Shown here in pieces: positions 54,661-62,826 of a DNA stretch of 64,000 nucleotides. Numbering within the stretch: the first letter of the stretch is position 1; every line of letters begins with the position of its first letter. The notes under the pieces are model-generated. The model was not told where the DNA came from. It ran no database searches and saw nothing but the letters and a program-made list of their open reading frames with translations. The stretch lies in the NCBI GenBank assembly GCA_016703325.1, contig JADJCH010000009.1, positions 62,001-126,000 of the forward strand. The letters are read 5' to 3'. Both the position numbers and the translations under genes were made by a program. This stretch comes from Burkholderiales bacterium (GTDB lineage: Bacteria > Pseudomonadota > Gammaproteobacteria > Burkholderiales > Burkholderiaceae_C).

Positions 54661-55013
54661 CACCCGGGCCGGAGGCTGACCGAGTCTTGCTGGCACATAT
54701 GCGCGAGTGCCTGGAGCGCATCCGGGAGTACACCGGGCTCGAACGCGCTCGCTTCGACGGATCGAGCCTTGTGCAGGATGCAGTCATTCGCAATCTGCAG
54801 ACCTTGGCTGAATCCAGCCAGCGCCTGTCCATCGACATCAAGGCCACCGAGCCGCGCATTCCGTGGCGCGATCTCAGTGGCTTTCGCAATGTGATCGTTC
54901 ACGGCTACCTCGGCGTGGACCTGGGCGCAATCTGGCTGGTCATCGAACAGGATCTGCCGGCACTGACCGAGGCCGTTGATCGCATGACCCATCGCATGGC
55001 GTCGGCAGCCTGA
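54657..55013 (+). CDS. hepT: HepT-type HEPN ribonuclease toxin
   Basis: 118 residues of the HEPN/DUF86 family. The catalytic RX4HXY motif is complete as RNVIVHGY (R77, H82, Y84); Tyr84 is the residue modified by MntA in characterised pairs. The start is GTG 54657, overlapping the mntA stop. After it, 55014-55263 (250 bases) has no gene I can support. Confidence 0.9.
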   Translation: MTPGPEADRVLLAHMRECLERIREYTGLERARFDGSSLVQDAVIRNLQTLAESSQRLSIDIKATEPRIPWRDLSGFRNVIVHGYLGVDLGAIWLVIEQDLPALTEAVDRMTHRMASAA

Positions 55014-55263
55014 ATCGAAGCTCAACTGCACTTCGAACGGCGTTGTGCTTGCTTTCCTGTTGCAGATGAACGTGGGCAGGGGTTCAGTCGACACTGAGAA
55101 CTGACCCGCCGAGTTCGGTCAACCTGCCTTGTGCGCACAGAAGGTCCATCGACTCCGGTCCTCAGGCCGAACACCACCTGCCTGGAACAGCAGCTATCAG
55201 AGGTAGCCCGTGCATCTTGCTACCCATGGCAGAGGACAGCGAAACGCGAACAGCAACTTCCCC

Positions 55264-56190
55264 TCACCCCATCAACGCCTCCACCCCCGGCAACCCCTTC
55301 GCATGCCCGATGATCTTGTCGCGCAGCCACTGGCTGCCGAGGTCGAGGTCGCGGTAGCGGTGCCACTGCAGGGTTTCGACGAGGCGGGGGGCGTCGAAGG
55401 CCAGGGGGAGCAGGTGCAGCTGGGGCCAGAACTTGCGCACCTGCAGGGCCATGCGGGTGTGCATGACGGCCACCCGGGCGGTGCCCAGCACCAGCTGGGG
55501 CAGCAGGCCGAAGCTGTGGGCCACCACCTCGGCCTGGGGGAGGGCGCCGTGTTCGGCCAGGAACCAGCTCTCGAACTGGGGGCGGCCGTTGATCTCCAGC
55601 GTGACGTGGCGCAGGGCCTTGAATTGCGCCAGGTCGACGCCGCCGGTCAAGGGGGTGTGGGTGGGGTCGACCACCAGGTGGTAGCTGTCCTCGAACAGCA
55701 CGGTGCTGGCCTGGTTGGGGGTGACGAAGCGGGCCGGGTTGATGACAAAGTCGACTTCGCCGTTCTCCAGATCCACCGAGGCGGTGTTGCTGGGCTGGCG
55801 GAATTCGAGGGTGATGCCAGGTGCCTCGTGGTGCACCTCGCGCAGCACGGCCAGCAGCAGGACCTGCACGACGTAGTCGGACACGACGATGGAGAACTGG
55901 CGGCGTGAGCTGCCGGGGTCGAAGTCCGGCCGGGTGGCCAGGGTGGCGTCCAGGCGCAGCATCAGGTCGTTGATTTTTTCGACCAGCTGTTCGCCCAGCG
56001 GGGTGAGTTCCATGCGCCGGCCCACCGGCACGATGAGCTGGTCGTCGAAGTACTCGCGCAGCCGCGCGAGCATGCCGCTCATGGCGGACTGGGAGACGTG
56101 CAGCTGCTCGCCGGCGCGGGTGACGTTGCGCTCGGTGAGCAGGGCGCGCAGGGCGGTGAGCAGGTTGAGGTCAAGGCGCTGGTAGCGCAT
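55264..56190 (-). CDS. LysR-family regulator (NodD-like)
   Basis: 308 residues. The N-terminal HTH (RYQRLDLNLLTALRALLTERNVTRAGEQLHVSQSAMSGMLARLREYF) is of the NodD/LinR-like LysR branch, with a substrate-binding C-terminal domain. It is divergent from the SMP-30 gene across 231 bases (56191-56421) containing a palindrome at 56321. It probably controls the catabolic cluster 56422-59910, as LysR regulators usually act on divergent neighbours. Confidence 0.9.
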   Translation of the reverse strand: MRYQRLDLNLLTALRALLTERNVTRAGEQLHVSQSAMSGMLARLREYFDDQLIVPVGRRMELTPLGEQLVEKINDLMLRLDATLATRPDFDPGSSRRQFSIVVSDYVVQVLLLAVLREVHHEAPGITLEFRQPSNTASVDLENGEVDFVINPARFVTPNQASTVLFEDSYHLVVDPTHTPLTGGVDLAQFKALRHVTLEINGRPQFESWFLAEHGALPQAEVVAHSFGLLPQLVLGTARVAVMHTRMALQVRKFWPQLHLLPLAFDAPRLVETLQWHRYRDLDLGSQWLRDKIIGHAKGLPGVEALMG

Positions 56191-56320
56191 GGCGGGAATG
56201 AGGAGACGAGGGGACGAGGGGGAAGAAGAGGAACGAAAGGGACGACTCGATCGGTGGGATGCAGGTTGTCCTGCGGCAGTGTAGGCGGATGTAACGGCCG
56301 CCGGAGGCGGTTTCAGGGTT

Positions 56321-56336
56321 ATCCCAAATATGGGAT
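56321..56336. promoter_or_regulatory. Candidate LysR-box palindrome in the divergent promoter region
   Basis: ATCCCA, AATA, TGGGAT form a perfect inverted repeat, of the ATC-Nx-GAT type bound by NodD-like regulators (spacer here 10 rather than nine). It lies 86 bases upstream of the SMP-30 gene and 131 upstream of the lysR ATG. A second short palindrome, GATGCGCTGCATC, is at 56342-56354. Confidence 0.55.
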
Positions 56337-56421
56337 TGCGCGATGCGCTGCATCGCCAGATTCGATTTCCCGATCGTGGGGCCGCTGCCTACGATTTGCC
56401 GCAATCGAATCCTCACAACCC

Positions 56422-57468
56422 ATGAGCCCCACCCTGAATCCACTCCTTGGCTGGCAAGTCGATCGGCATGACATCAGCTGTCTGGGCGTCGATCTGCAGC
56501 GCCCCGAGTGCATCCTCTGCGAGCCCGACGGCACGGTCTGGACGGCCGATGCGCGCGGTGTGATGAAGATCGATGCCGACGGCACTCAGACCCTGATCCG
56601 CCAGAGCGCCATCGACGACCGGGCGGCCGATCGTGCACTGGACGCCCGGTCGCTGGTGCTGGGCGGCAGTCTGCCCAACGGCATTGCCTTCAACGGCGAT
56701 GGCGACATCCTGATCGCCAACTTCGGCACCGACGCGATCGAGCTGATGACCCGCAGCGGCACTTCGCGCACGCTGTTCACGCACATCGACGGCCGGCCGC
56801 TGGGCAAGGCCAACTTCGTGCTGACCGACTCGCGCGGGCGCATCTGGTTCACCGTGACCACGCGCCAGGTGCCCTGGACGAAATCGATCAACGAGCGCTC
56901 TGCCGATGGCTATGTGGGCCTGATCGACGGGCGCGGCATCCGCATCGTGGCCGAGGGCTTTGTCGGCACCAACGAGTGCCGGCTGGACTCCCGCGAGGAG
57001 TGGCTGTATGTGGCCGAGACCAACGCCCGGCGCATCTCGCGGTTGCGGGTGCAACCCGATGGCTCGCTCACCGACCGCGAGATCTACGGGCCGGCCGACC
57101 TGGGCGGTTTCCCGGATGGTTTTGCCATCGACAGCGTGGGCAACCTCTGGATCACGCTGGTGCTCACCGAGCGGCTGATTGCGCTGACGCCGGATGGGCA
57201 GCTGCTGATGCTGCTGGACGATGGCAACCCGCAGGCGCTGGCGGTGTACGAGCAGCACTACCAGGCCGGCACGACCACGCCGGAGCTGATGGCCTCCTGC
57301 AAGGGGACTCTGGCGCCGATGATGGCCAGCATCGCCTTTGGCGGGCCGGACCTGAAGACGGTGTACCTCGGCAGCCTGGCGGGCACGACGCTGCCGAGCT
57401 TCCGCTCCCCGGTGGCCGGTCTGCCGCTGAGCCACTGGCCGAAGCCCGGCACGGGGAGGCGGCCGTGA
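56422..57468 (+). CDS. SMP-30/gluconolactonase-family protein
   Basis: 348 residues of six-bladed beta-propeller: ECILCEPDGTVWTADARGVMKID, LPNGIAFNGDGDILIANFGTD, NECRLDSREEWLYVAETNARRISRL and GGFPDGFAIDSVGNLWITLVL carry the repeated Asp/Asn/Glu metal-binding pattern of SMP-30 lactonases. It likely opens a lactone in a catabolic pathway. No signal peptide. First gene of the cluster; its stop overlaps the next gene's GTG. Confidence 0.87.
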   Translation: MSPTLNPLLGWQVDRHDISCLGVDLQRPECILCEPDGTVWTADARGVMKIDADGTQTLIRQSAIDDRAADRALDARSLVLGGSLPNGIAFNGDGDILIANFGTDAIELMTRSGTSRTLFTHIDGRPLGKANFVLTDSRGRIWFTVTTRQVPWTKSINERSADGYVGLIDGRGIRIVAEGFVGTNECRLDSREEWLYVAETNARRISRLRVQPDGSLTDREIYGPADLGGFPDGFAIDSVGNLWITLVLTERLIALTPDGQLLMLLDDGNPQALAVYEQHYQAGTTTPELMASCKGTLAPMMASIAFGGPDLKTVYLGSLAGTTLPSFRSPVAGLPLSHWPKPGTGRRP

Positions 57469-57785
57469 TCCTGCAGGTGGCATCCCTGATGGTGCGGCCC
57501 GGTCGCGAGGCCGCATTCGAACAGGCCTTCGCCAAGGTCGAGCCCATCCTGCGCGACGCGGGCGGCTACCTGTCGCATGAGCTGCGCCGCTCGGTGGAGA
57601 ACGCTCAGCACTACGCGTTGCTGGTGGAGTGGCGGCGCATCGAGGACCACACCCTGGGCTTCGTGAAGTCGCTGGCCTTCGAGCGGGTGCGCAGCCTGCT
57701 GCAGGGCTTTTTTGAAGCGGCGCCCGAAGTGGAGCACTTTCTGGCTGTCTGTCCCCGGGCCGAGCGGGAACCGGTGGCGGACTGA
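57465..57785 (+). CDS. Antibiotic biosynthesis monooxygenase (ABM)-domain protein
   Basis: 106 residues. VILQVASLMVRPGREAAFEQAFAKVEPILRDAGGYLSHELRRSVENAQHYALLVEWRRIEDHTLGF is the dimeric alpha-beta barrel ABM fold, found in small monooxygenases and isomerases. GTG 57465 overlaps the SMP-30 stop (GTGA) with GGGGAGG upstream. The reaction is not readable. Confidence 0.87.
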   Translation: MILQVASLMVRPGREAAFEQAFAKVEPILRDAGGYLSHELRRSVENAQHYALLVEWRRIEDHTLGFVKSLAFERVRSLLQGFFEAAPEVEHFLAVCPRAEREPVAD

Positions 57786-57860
57786 CGACCGGTTGTTCCT
57801 GCGCACCCGCCCTTGTTTCGCCCCCCGAAAAACACCGTCCAATCTCCCGAGGAGACATCC

Positions 57861-59114
57861 ATGAGCCATTCCACCGCCCTGGGGGCGAGTCCGGCCGGTC
57901 CAACCGGTCCAACCGGGTTGGGCGCCATGCCCCAGCCGCGCCTGATCCACGCCCTCATCCTGCTGGTCACCTGCGGGCTGAACGTGCTGGTCACCGCCAT
58001 CCTGGGCCCCAGCCTGCCGGCGATGCAGGCGCACTTCCAGGATGTGCCCGGCGTGGAGTACCTGGTGCCGATGACGATGTCGATGCCGCTGCTCACGGTG
58101 GCCATCGTCAGCGTCTTTGTCGGCGAGCTGGCGGACCGCTTCGGGCGCAAGCCGCTGCTGGTGGGGTCCGCGGTGCTGTACGCCGCGGTGGGCACCGCGC
58201 CGTTGTACCTGGATTCGCTCTACGCCATCCTGGCCAGCCGCTGCGCCCTGGGGATCATGGAGGCGGTGCTGATGACGGTGAGCACCACCCTGATCGGCGA
58301 CTACTGGAGCGGCGCCCAGCGGGACCGCTACATGTCGCTGCAGACCACGGTGGCCTCCACCTCGGCTTTCCTGTTCAACACGCTGGGCGGTCTGATTGCC
58401 GAGCAGGGCTGGCGTGCGCCGTACACGGTGTTCGCGATCAGCCTGGCGCTGGCGCCGCTGATGGCCTGGTTCCTGTGGGAGCCGCGCACCCGCGCCAGCA
58501 TGACGCCGGAGCAGTTTGCGCAGGACAGCCAGTCCTTCCGCTCCGACCGGCTGGGGATGATCTGCGGCTTCGCCGTGTTGCTGGGCATCGCCTTCCTCAC
58601 GGTGCCGGTGCACTTCGGCTTCCTGCACGGCGCGATCGGCGTGCGCTCGCCGGCGCAGATCGGCATGGCATACGGCATCAACAGCCTGGGGGTGATTGCC
58701 GGCACGCTGATCTTCGGTTGGGTGCTGGCCACCCGGCTGAACGTGGCCTGGCAGCTGGCGCTGGGGGCGCTGATCTCCGGCATCGGCTTCGTGCTGATGC
58801 GCCAGGCGGGTGACTACCAGGCCCTGACGGTGGCCGGCTTCGTCAACGGGCTGGGCATGGGCATCGTGCTGCCGGCGATGGTGACCTGGAACATGCGCGA
58901 GCTGCCTGTCTCCCGGCGCGGCATGGGCATCGGTGCCTTCCAGTCGGCCTTCCAGTTCGGGCTTTTCCTCAATCCGCTGATCGTGGTCTGGCTGGAGCAG
59001 CACGGCGCCGGCAGCCGCGCCGCGGCGGTGGGCTGGCTGAGCTGGGCGGTGCTGGGGCTGGCCGCCATGGCAGCGCTGACTGCGGTGGCGGGGCTGCGCC
59101 ATGGCCGGCGCTGA
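57861..59114 (+). CDS. MFS transporter
   Basis: 417 residues with 12 predicted membrane segments. The first-half loop FVGELADRFGRKPLLVG is the conserved MFS motif A. The substrate is unknown; context suggests the compound catabolised by the neighbouring enzymes. ATG 57861 has CGAGGAG upstream. Its 3' end overlaps the SDR gene by 14 bases. Confidence 0.88.
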   Translation: MSHSTALGASPAGPTGPTGLGAMPQPRLIHALILLVTCGLNVLVTAILGPSLPAMQAHFQDVPGVEYLVPMTMSMPLLTVAIVSVFVGELADRFGRKPLLVGSAVLYAAVGTAPLYLDSLYAILASRCALGIMEAVLMTVSTTLIGDYWSGAQRDRYMSLQTTVASTSAFLFNTLGGLIAEQGWRAPYTVFAISLALAPLMAWFLWEPRTRASMTPEQFAQDSQSFRSDRLGMICGFAVLLGIAFLTVPVHFGFLHGAIGVRSPAQIGMAYGINSLGVIAGTLIFGWVLATRLNVAWQLALGALISGIGFVLMRQAGDYQALTVAGFVNGLGMGIVLPAMVTWNMRELPVSRRGMGIGAFQSAFQFGLFLNPLIVVWLEQHGAGSRAAAVGWLSWAVLGLAAMAALTAVAGLRHGRR

Positions 59115-59910
59115 GCCGCGCGCAGCGCTGCCGGCCCGGCGCGGCGACCGCCTGGCCGGCAAGGTGGCGGTGGTGACCGGCATCGGCGCGGGCATCGGCC
59201 AGGGCATCGCCCGGATGTTCGCCCTGCAGGGTGCCACGGTCATCGGCTGCGACATCGATGCCCCTGCCGCGCAGGCCACGGTCGAGGCTGCAGCGGCCGA
59301 GGGCCTGGTGATCGACAGCCTCCATCCGCTGGACCTCACCGACCCGGCGTCGGCCCGCCGCCTGATGGCGCAGGCGGCCGAACGCCACGGCGGCATCGAC
59401 ATCCTGGTCAACGCCGCCGCCTTCGGCGCCTTCCGCTGGCTGGAGGAGATGGACTACGAGCGCGACTGGCGCCGCACCCTGGTGGGCGAGGTGGACATCG
59501 TCTTCCTGGCCTGCCAGGCGGCCTGGCCGCACCTGAAGGACCGAGGTGCTGCTTCGGTGATCAACTTTGCCTCGGCCAATGCCCGCATGGCGCTGCCGCT
59601 GTCACCGGCGTTGGCGCACTGTGCGGGCAAGGGCGCGGTGCTGGCGATGAGCCGGCAGCTGGCGATGGAGGGCGGGCCGCACGGCATCCGCGTCAACACG
59701 ATCAGCCCGGCGCTGGTGGAAACCGCCGCGACGCGCCAGCCGCTGGAGCAGATCCCGGGGTTTCGGGAGCAGGTGCTGGAGAAGTTCATGCTCAAGCGCC
59801 TGGGCCAGACCGAGGACATCGGCTGGCTGGCGGTCTACCTGGGCTCGGACGAGTCCAGTTGGGTCACTGCGGCGGACTTCAACATCGACGCGGGGGCCAC
59901 CGCCTGGTGA
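59101..59910 (+). CDS. SDR-family oxidoreductase with substituted catalytic Tyr
   Basis: 269 residues of classical SDR length. The cofactor motif TGIGAGIG (26-33), NAAAF and the catalytic Ser in NFASANAR (S148) are present, but the usual YxxxK is HCAGK (H163, K167): the Tyr is His. Activity may be altered or lost. The C-terminal GQTEDIGWLAVYLGSDESSWVTAADFNIDAGA is normal. Last gene of the cluster, overlapping the MFS gene. Confidence 0.85.
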   Translation: MAGAEPRAALPARRGDRLAGKVAVVTGIGAGIGQGIARMFALQGATVIGCDIDAPAAQATVEAAAAEGLVIDSLHPLDLTDPASARRLMAQAAERHGGIDILVNAAAFGAFRWLEEMDYERDWRRTLVGEVDIVFLACQAAWPHLKDRGAASVINFASANARMALPLSPALAHCAGKGAVLAMSRQLAMEGGPHGIRVNTISPALVETAATRQPLEQIPGFREQVLEKFMLKRLGQTEDIGWLAVYLGSDESSWVTAADFNIDAGATAW

Positions 59911-59937
59911 CGCCTCGTCCAGGGGCGCCGCAGCGGC

Positions 59938-61044
59938 TCAGTTCTTCGCCCCCGCCGCCAGCGCCCGCTGCCGCTGTGCCTCCAGCTCCGCCGGGCGGGG
60001 CAGGTCGGCCGTTTCCACCGGCCAGCCCTGCAGGTGGCGGCGGGTGATGTCCACCAGCGCGCGGATCCAGGCCGGGTGGTCGTTCAGGCAGGCGATGGCC
60101 TCGCAGCGCTGGCCACCGGCGGCCAGGAAGGTCTGGCGGCCTTCCATCGCGATCTCCTCCAGCGTTTCCAGGCAGTCGGCCGAAAAACCGGGGCAGAACA
60201 CCTGCAGGTGTTTCACGCCCTTTTTGGCCAGCGATTTCAGCGTGGCGTCGGTGGAGGGCTCCAGCCATTTGGCGCGGCCGAAGCGGCTCTGGAAGCTCAG
60301 GCTCACGGCCTCGGGCGGCAGTCCCAGGCGCTCGCGCAGCAGGCGGGCGGTCTTCAGGCACTGGCAGTGGTAGGGGTCGCCCAGCTCCAGGGTGCGCTGC
60401 GGCACGCCGTGGAAGCTCAGCAGCAGGTGGTCGCCGCGGCCCTCGCGCTGCCAGTGGTCCAGCACGCGCTGGGCCAGTGCCTCGATGTAGGCCGGCTCGT
60501 CGTGGTGCTGCTTCACCCAGCGCAGCTCCGGCAGGTGGCGTTGCGTGAGTGCCCAGGCGTGCACCGCATCCATCACGCTGGCGGTGGTGGTGCCGGAGTA
60601 CTGCGGGTACATCGGCAGCACCAGGATGCGGGTGCAGCCGGCGCGTTTGAGTTCGTCCAGCTCCTGGGCGACAGCAGGCTGGCCGTAGCGCATGGCGTGG
60701 CGCACCACCACGTTTACGCCACGTTCGCCCAGGTAGCCCTGCAGCATCACCGCCTGTCTGGCCGTCCACACCGCCAGCGGAGAGCCCTCCGGGCGCCAGA
60801 TGCTGGCGTACTTGGCGGCCGACTTGGCCGGCCGGGTGCGCAGGATGATGCCGTGCAGGATGGGCAGCCACAGCGCCCGCGGGATCTCCACCACCCGCGG
60901 GTCGGCGAGGAACTCGGCGAGGTAACGCCGCACCGCGGGTGCGGTGGGGGATTCTGGGGTGCCGAGGTTGACGACGAGCACGCCGGTGCGTTCGGGCTGG
61001 CCGTGCCGGTGCGGGGGTTCGGGGGCGAAGCGGGGAGATGCCAT
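59938..61044 (-). CDS. hemH: Ferrochelatase
   Basis: 368 residues. TGVLVVNLGTPESPTAPAVRRYLAEFLADPRVVEIP, VLPMYPQYSGTTTASVMD, LLSFHGVPQRTLELGDPYHCQC and FCPGFSADCLETLEEI are ferrochelatase signatures; the His in SFHG is catalytic. It inserts iron into protoporphyrin IX, the last haem step. ATG 61044 lies before the family start. Divergent from the HAD gene across 72 bases. Confidence 0.96.
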   Translation of the reverse strand: MASPRFAPEPPHRHGQPERTGVLVVNLGTPESPTAPAVRRYLAEFLADPRVVEIPRALWLPILHGIILRTRPAKSAAKYASIWRPEGSPLAVWTARQAVMLQGYLGERGVNVVVRHAMRYGQPAVAQELDELKRAGCTRILVLPMYPQYSGTTTASVMDAVHAWALTQRHLPELRWVKQHHDEPAYIEALAQRVLDHWQREGRGDHLLLSFHGVPQRTLELGDPYHCQCLKTARLLRERLGLPPEAVSLSFQSRFGRAKWLEPSTDATLKSLAKKGVKHLQVFCPGFSADCLETLEEIAMEGRQTFLAAGGQRCEAIACLNDHPAWIRALVDITRRHLQGWPVETADLPRPAELEAQRQRALAAGAKN

Positions 61045-61116
61045 GGGGCGGATTGTCCACGCCGGCGTGACGCCCTTCTCGGCCCCGGCCTTCTTGCCAG
61101 CGGCGACACTGGCGGC

Positions 61117-61905
61117 ATGAACCTTCCGGATGCCTCCGACCGCCGCCCGCGCGCCTTCACGCTGGACCTGGACGACACGCTCTGGCCGATCCTGCCCACG
61201 CTGCGCCAGGCCGAGCGGGTGCTGCGCGACTGGCTGGCCCGGCACGCCCCCGCCACCCTGGCCTGGGATGGCGGCCAGCGCATGGCGGCGCTGCGGCTGG
61301 AGGTGGGCCGCGCGCACCCGGAGCTGGCGCACGACCTGTCCGAGCTGCGCCTGATCACCCTGCGCCGCGCCCTGGCCGCCGCGGGGGATGACCCGGCGCT
61401 GGCCGAGCCGGCCTTCGACGCCTTCATGGCCGTGCGCCAGCAGGTGCGCTGGTTCGACGATGTGCGCCCCGCGCTGCAGCGGCTGGCCGCACACGGGCCG
61501 CTGCTGTCGCTCTCGAACGGCAATGCCGACCTGCAGGCCACCGGGCTGGCGCCCTGGTTCGTCGGTGCGGTAAGCGCCCGCGCGGTCGGCGTGGCCAAGC
61601 CGGATGCGCGCATCTTTGGGGTGGCTTGCGAGCGACTGGGCATGGCGCCGCAGCAGGTGATGCACATCGGCGACGACTGGCAGGCCGACATCGTCGGCGC
61701 CCGCCGCGCCGGCCTGCACAGCGCCTGGGTGCGGCGCTCGCATCCGGAGCTGGCCCCTCACACGTCGCGGCCTGGGGCCCTCCCGCCGTCAACCGATGGG
61801 CTGCCTGAAGTGGACGGCCACCATGTCGAGGTGGAGGACCTGCTTCAGCTGGTGGACTGGCTGGACGGGCTCCCGCCGGTGGATCCCGACACTGACCGGG
61901 GCTGA
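61117..61905 (+). CDS. HAD-IA family hydrolase
   Basis: 262 residues. Motif I FTLDLDDTLWP has the nucleophile and acid Asp, LSNGNADL is motif II, the Lys is in VAKPDARIF, and HIGDDWQADIVGARRAG is motif IV. This fits the YigB/GS1-like haloacid dehalogenase subgroup of small phosphatases. The last 40 residues are an extra low-complexity tail. It is convergent with the sirtuin gene, with a three-base gap. Confidence 0.88.
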   Translation: MNLPDASDRRPRAFTLDLDDTLWPILPTLRQAERVLRDWLARHAPATLAWDGGQRMAALRLEVGRAHPELAHDLSELRLITLRRALAAAGDDPALAEPAFDAFMAVRQQVRWFDDVRPALQRLAAHGPLLSLSNGNADLQATGLAPWFVGAVSARAVGVAKPDARIFGVACERLGMAPQQVMHIGDDWQADIVGARRAGLHSAWVRRSHPELAPHTSRPGALPPSTDGLPEVDGHHVEVEDLLQLVDWLDGLPPVDPDTDRG

Positions 61906-61908
61906 GGT

Positions 61909-62727
61909 TCAGGACCGCAGTGCTGCCACCACCTCCGGCAGCACTTCACCGGCGCTGCCCTGCAGATGCCGCTCCCGGATGCCCGACAAGGCCATGGGCT
62001 GCGGGTTCACATGCAGCACCCAGGCGCCGGCACGCTGCGCCACGCGGGGGATGGCGGCAGCTGGCTCCACCAAGCCGGAGGTGCCCACCGAGATCAGCAG
62101 ATCGGCCTGTTCGGCCGCGGTGATGGCCGCTTCCAGGGCCCCGGGCGGAAGGTCTTCACCAAACCACACCACCCCCGGACGCACCGCACCACCGCAGGCG
62201 GGGCAGGGCGGAGGCGGCAGGCGCTGGCCGTCGTGGTCCAGTGCCACCGCCCGCCAGCCCTTCGGCACGGCCGGGTCGGCGGTGGCCGCTGCGTCGGTGG
62301 GTGGATCGAAGGGGCTGCCGCAGTCGAAGCAGCGCGGCGCATGCAGGCTGCCGTGCAGGTGCAGCACCTGGGGGCTGCCGGCGCGCTCGTGCAGGTCGTC
62401 GACGTTCTGGGTGATCAGCGTCAGCTGCGGGCGCAGCGCGGCCAGCTCGGCGATGGCCCGATGGCCCGGGTTCGGCAGGGCATGCCGCACCTTCAGCCGG
62501 CGCCATTCGTACCAGCCCCAGACCAGCGGCGGATCGGCCAGGAAACCCTCCGGCGTGGCCAGCGCCATCGGGTCGCGGTGCTGCCACAGCCCGCTCAGCG
62601 CATCGCGGAAGGTCGGGATGCCGGACTCGGCCGACACCCCGGCCCCGGTGAAGACGACGATGCGCCGCGCCCGCCGCAGTGCGGCGAGCAGGTCGGGCTC
62701 GCGGTGCAATGGCAGCGTTGATGTCAT
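61909..62727 (-). CDS. NAD-dependent protein deacylase (sirtuin, CobB-like)
   Basis: 272 residues. VVFTGAGVSAESGIPTFRD, LITQNVDDLHERAGS, LHLHGSLH (catalytic His), a CFDC...CPAC zinc site, GVVWFGEDLPP and VGTSGLVEPAA define the Sir2 family. WGWYEWRR carries the Tyr-xx-Arg pair of class III sirtuins, which prefer succinyl- or malonyl-lysine. Zinc cysteines are complete. Confidence 0.93.
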   Translation of the reverse strand: MTSTLPLHREPDLLAALRRARRIVVFTGAGVSAESGIPTFRDALSGLWQHRDPMALATPEGFLADPPLVWGWYEWRRLKVRHALPNPGHRAIAELAALRPQLTLITQNVDDLHERAGSPQVLHLHGSLHAPRCFDCGSPFDPPTDAAATADPAVPKGWRAVALDHDGQRLPPPPCPACGGAVRPGVVWFGEDLPPGALEAAITAAEQADLLISVGTSGLVEPAAAIPRVAQRAGAWVLHVNPQPMALSGIRERHLQGSAGEVLPEVVAALRS

Positions 62728-62826
62728 TTCACTGATCCTTGGGCCGAGGCTACCGGACGCATGAAACCTGTGGGGGGCTTTGGGGGGCGGGGGGTGCCCC
62801 TGGGGAGGGCGCCGAAGGCCCGGGGC

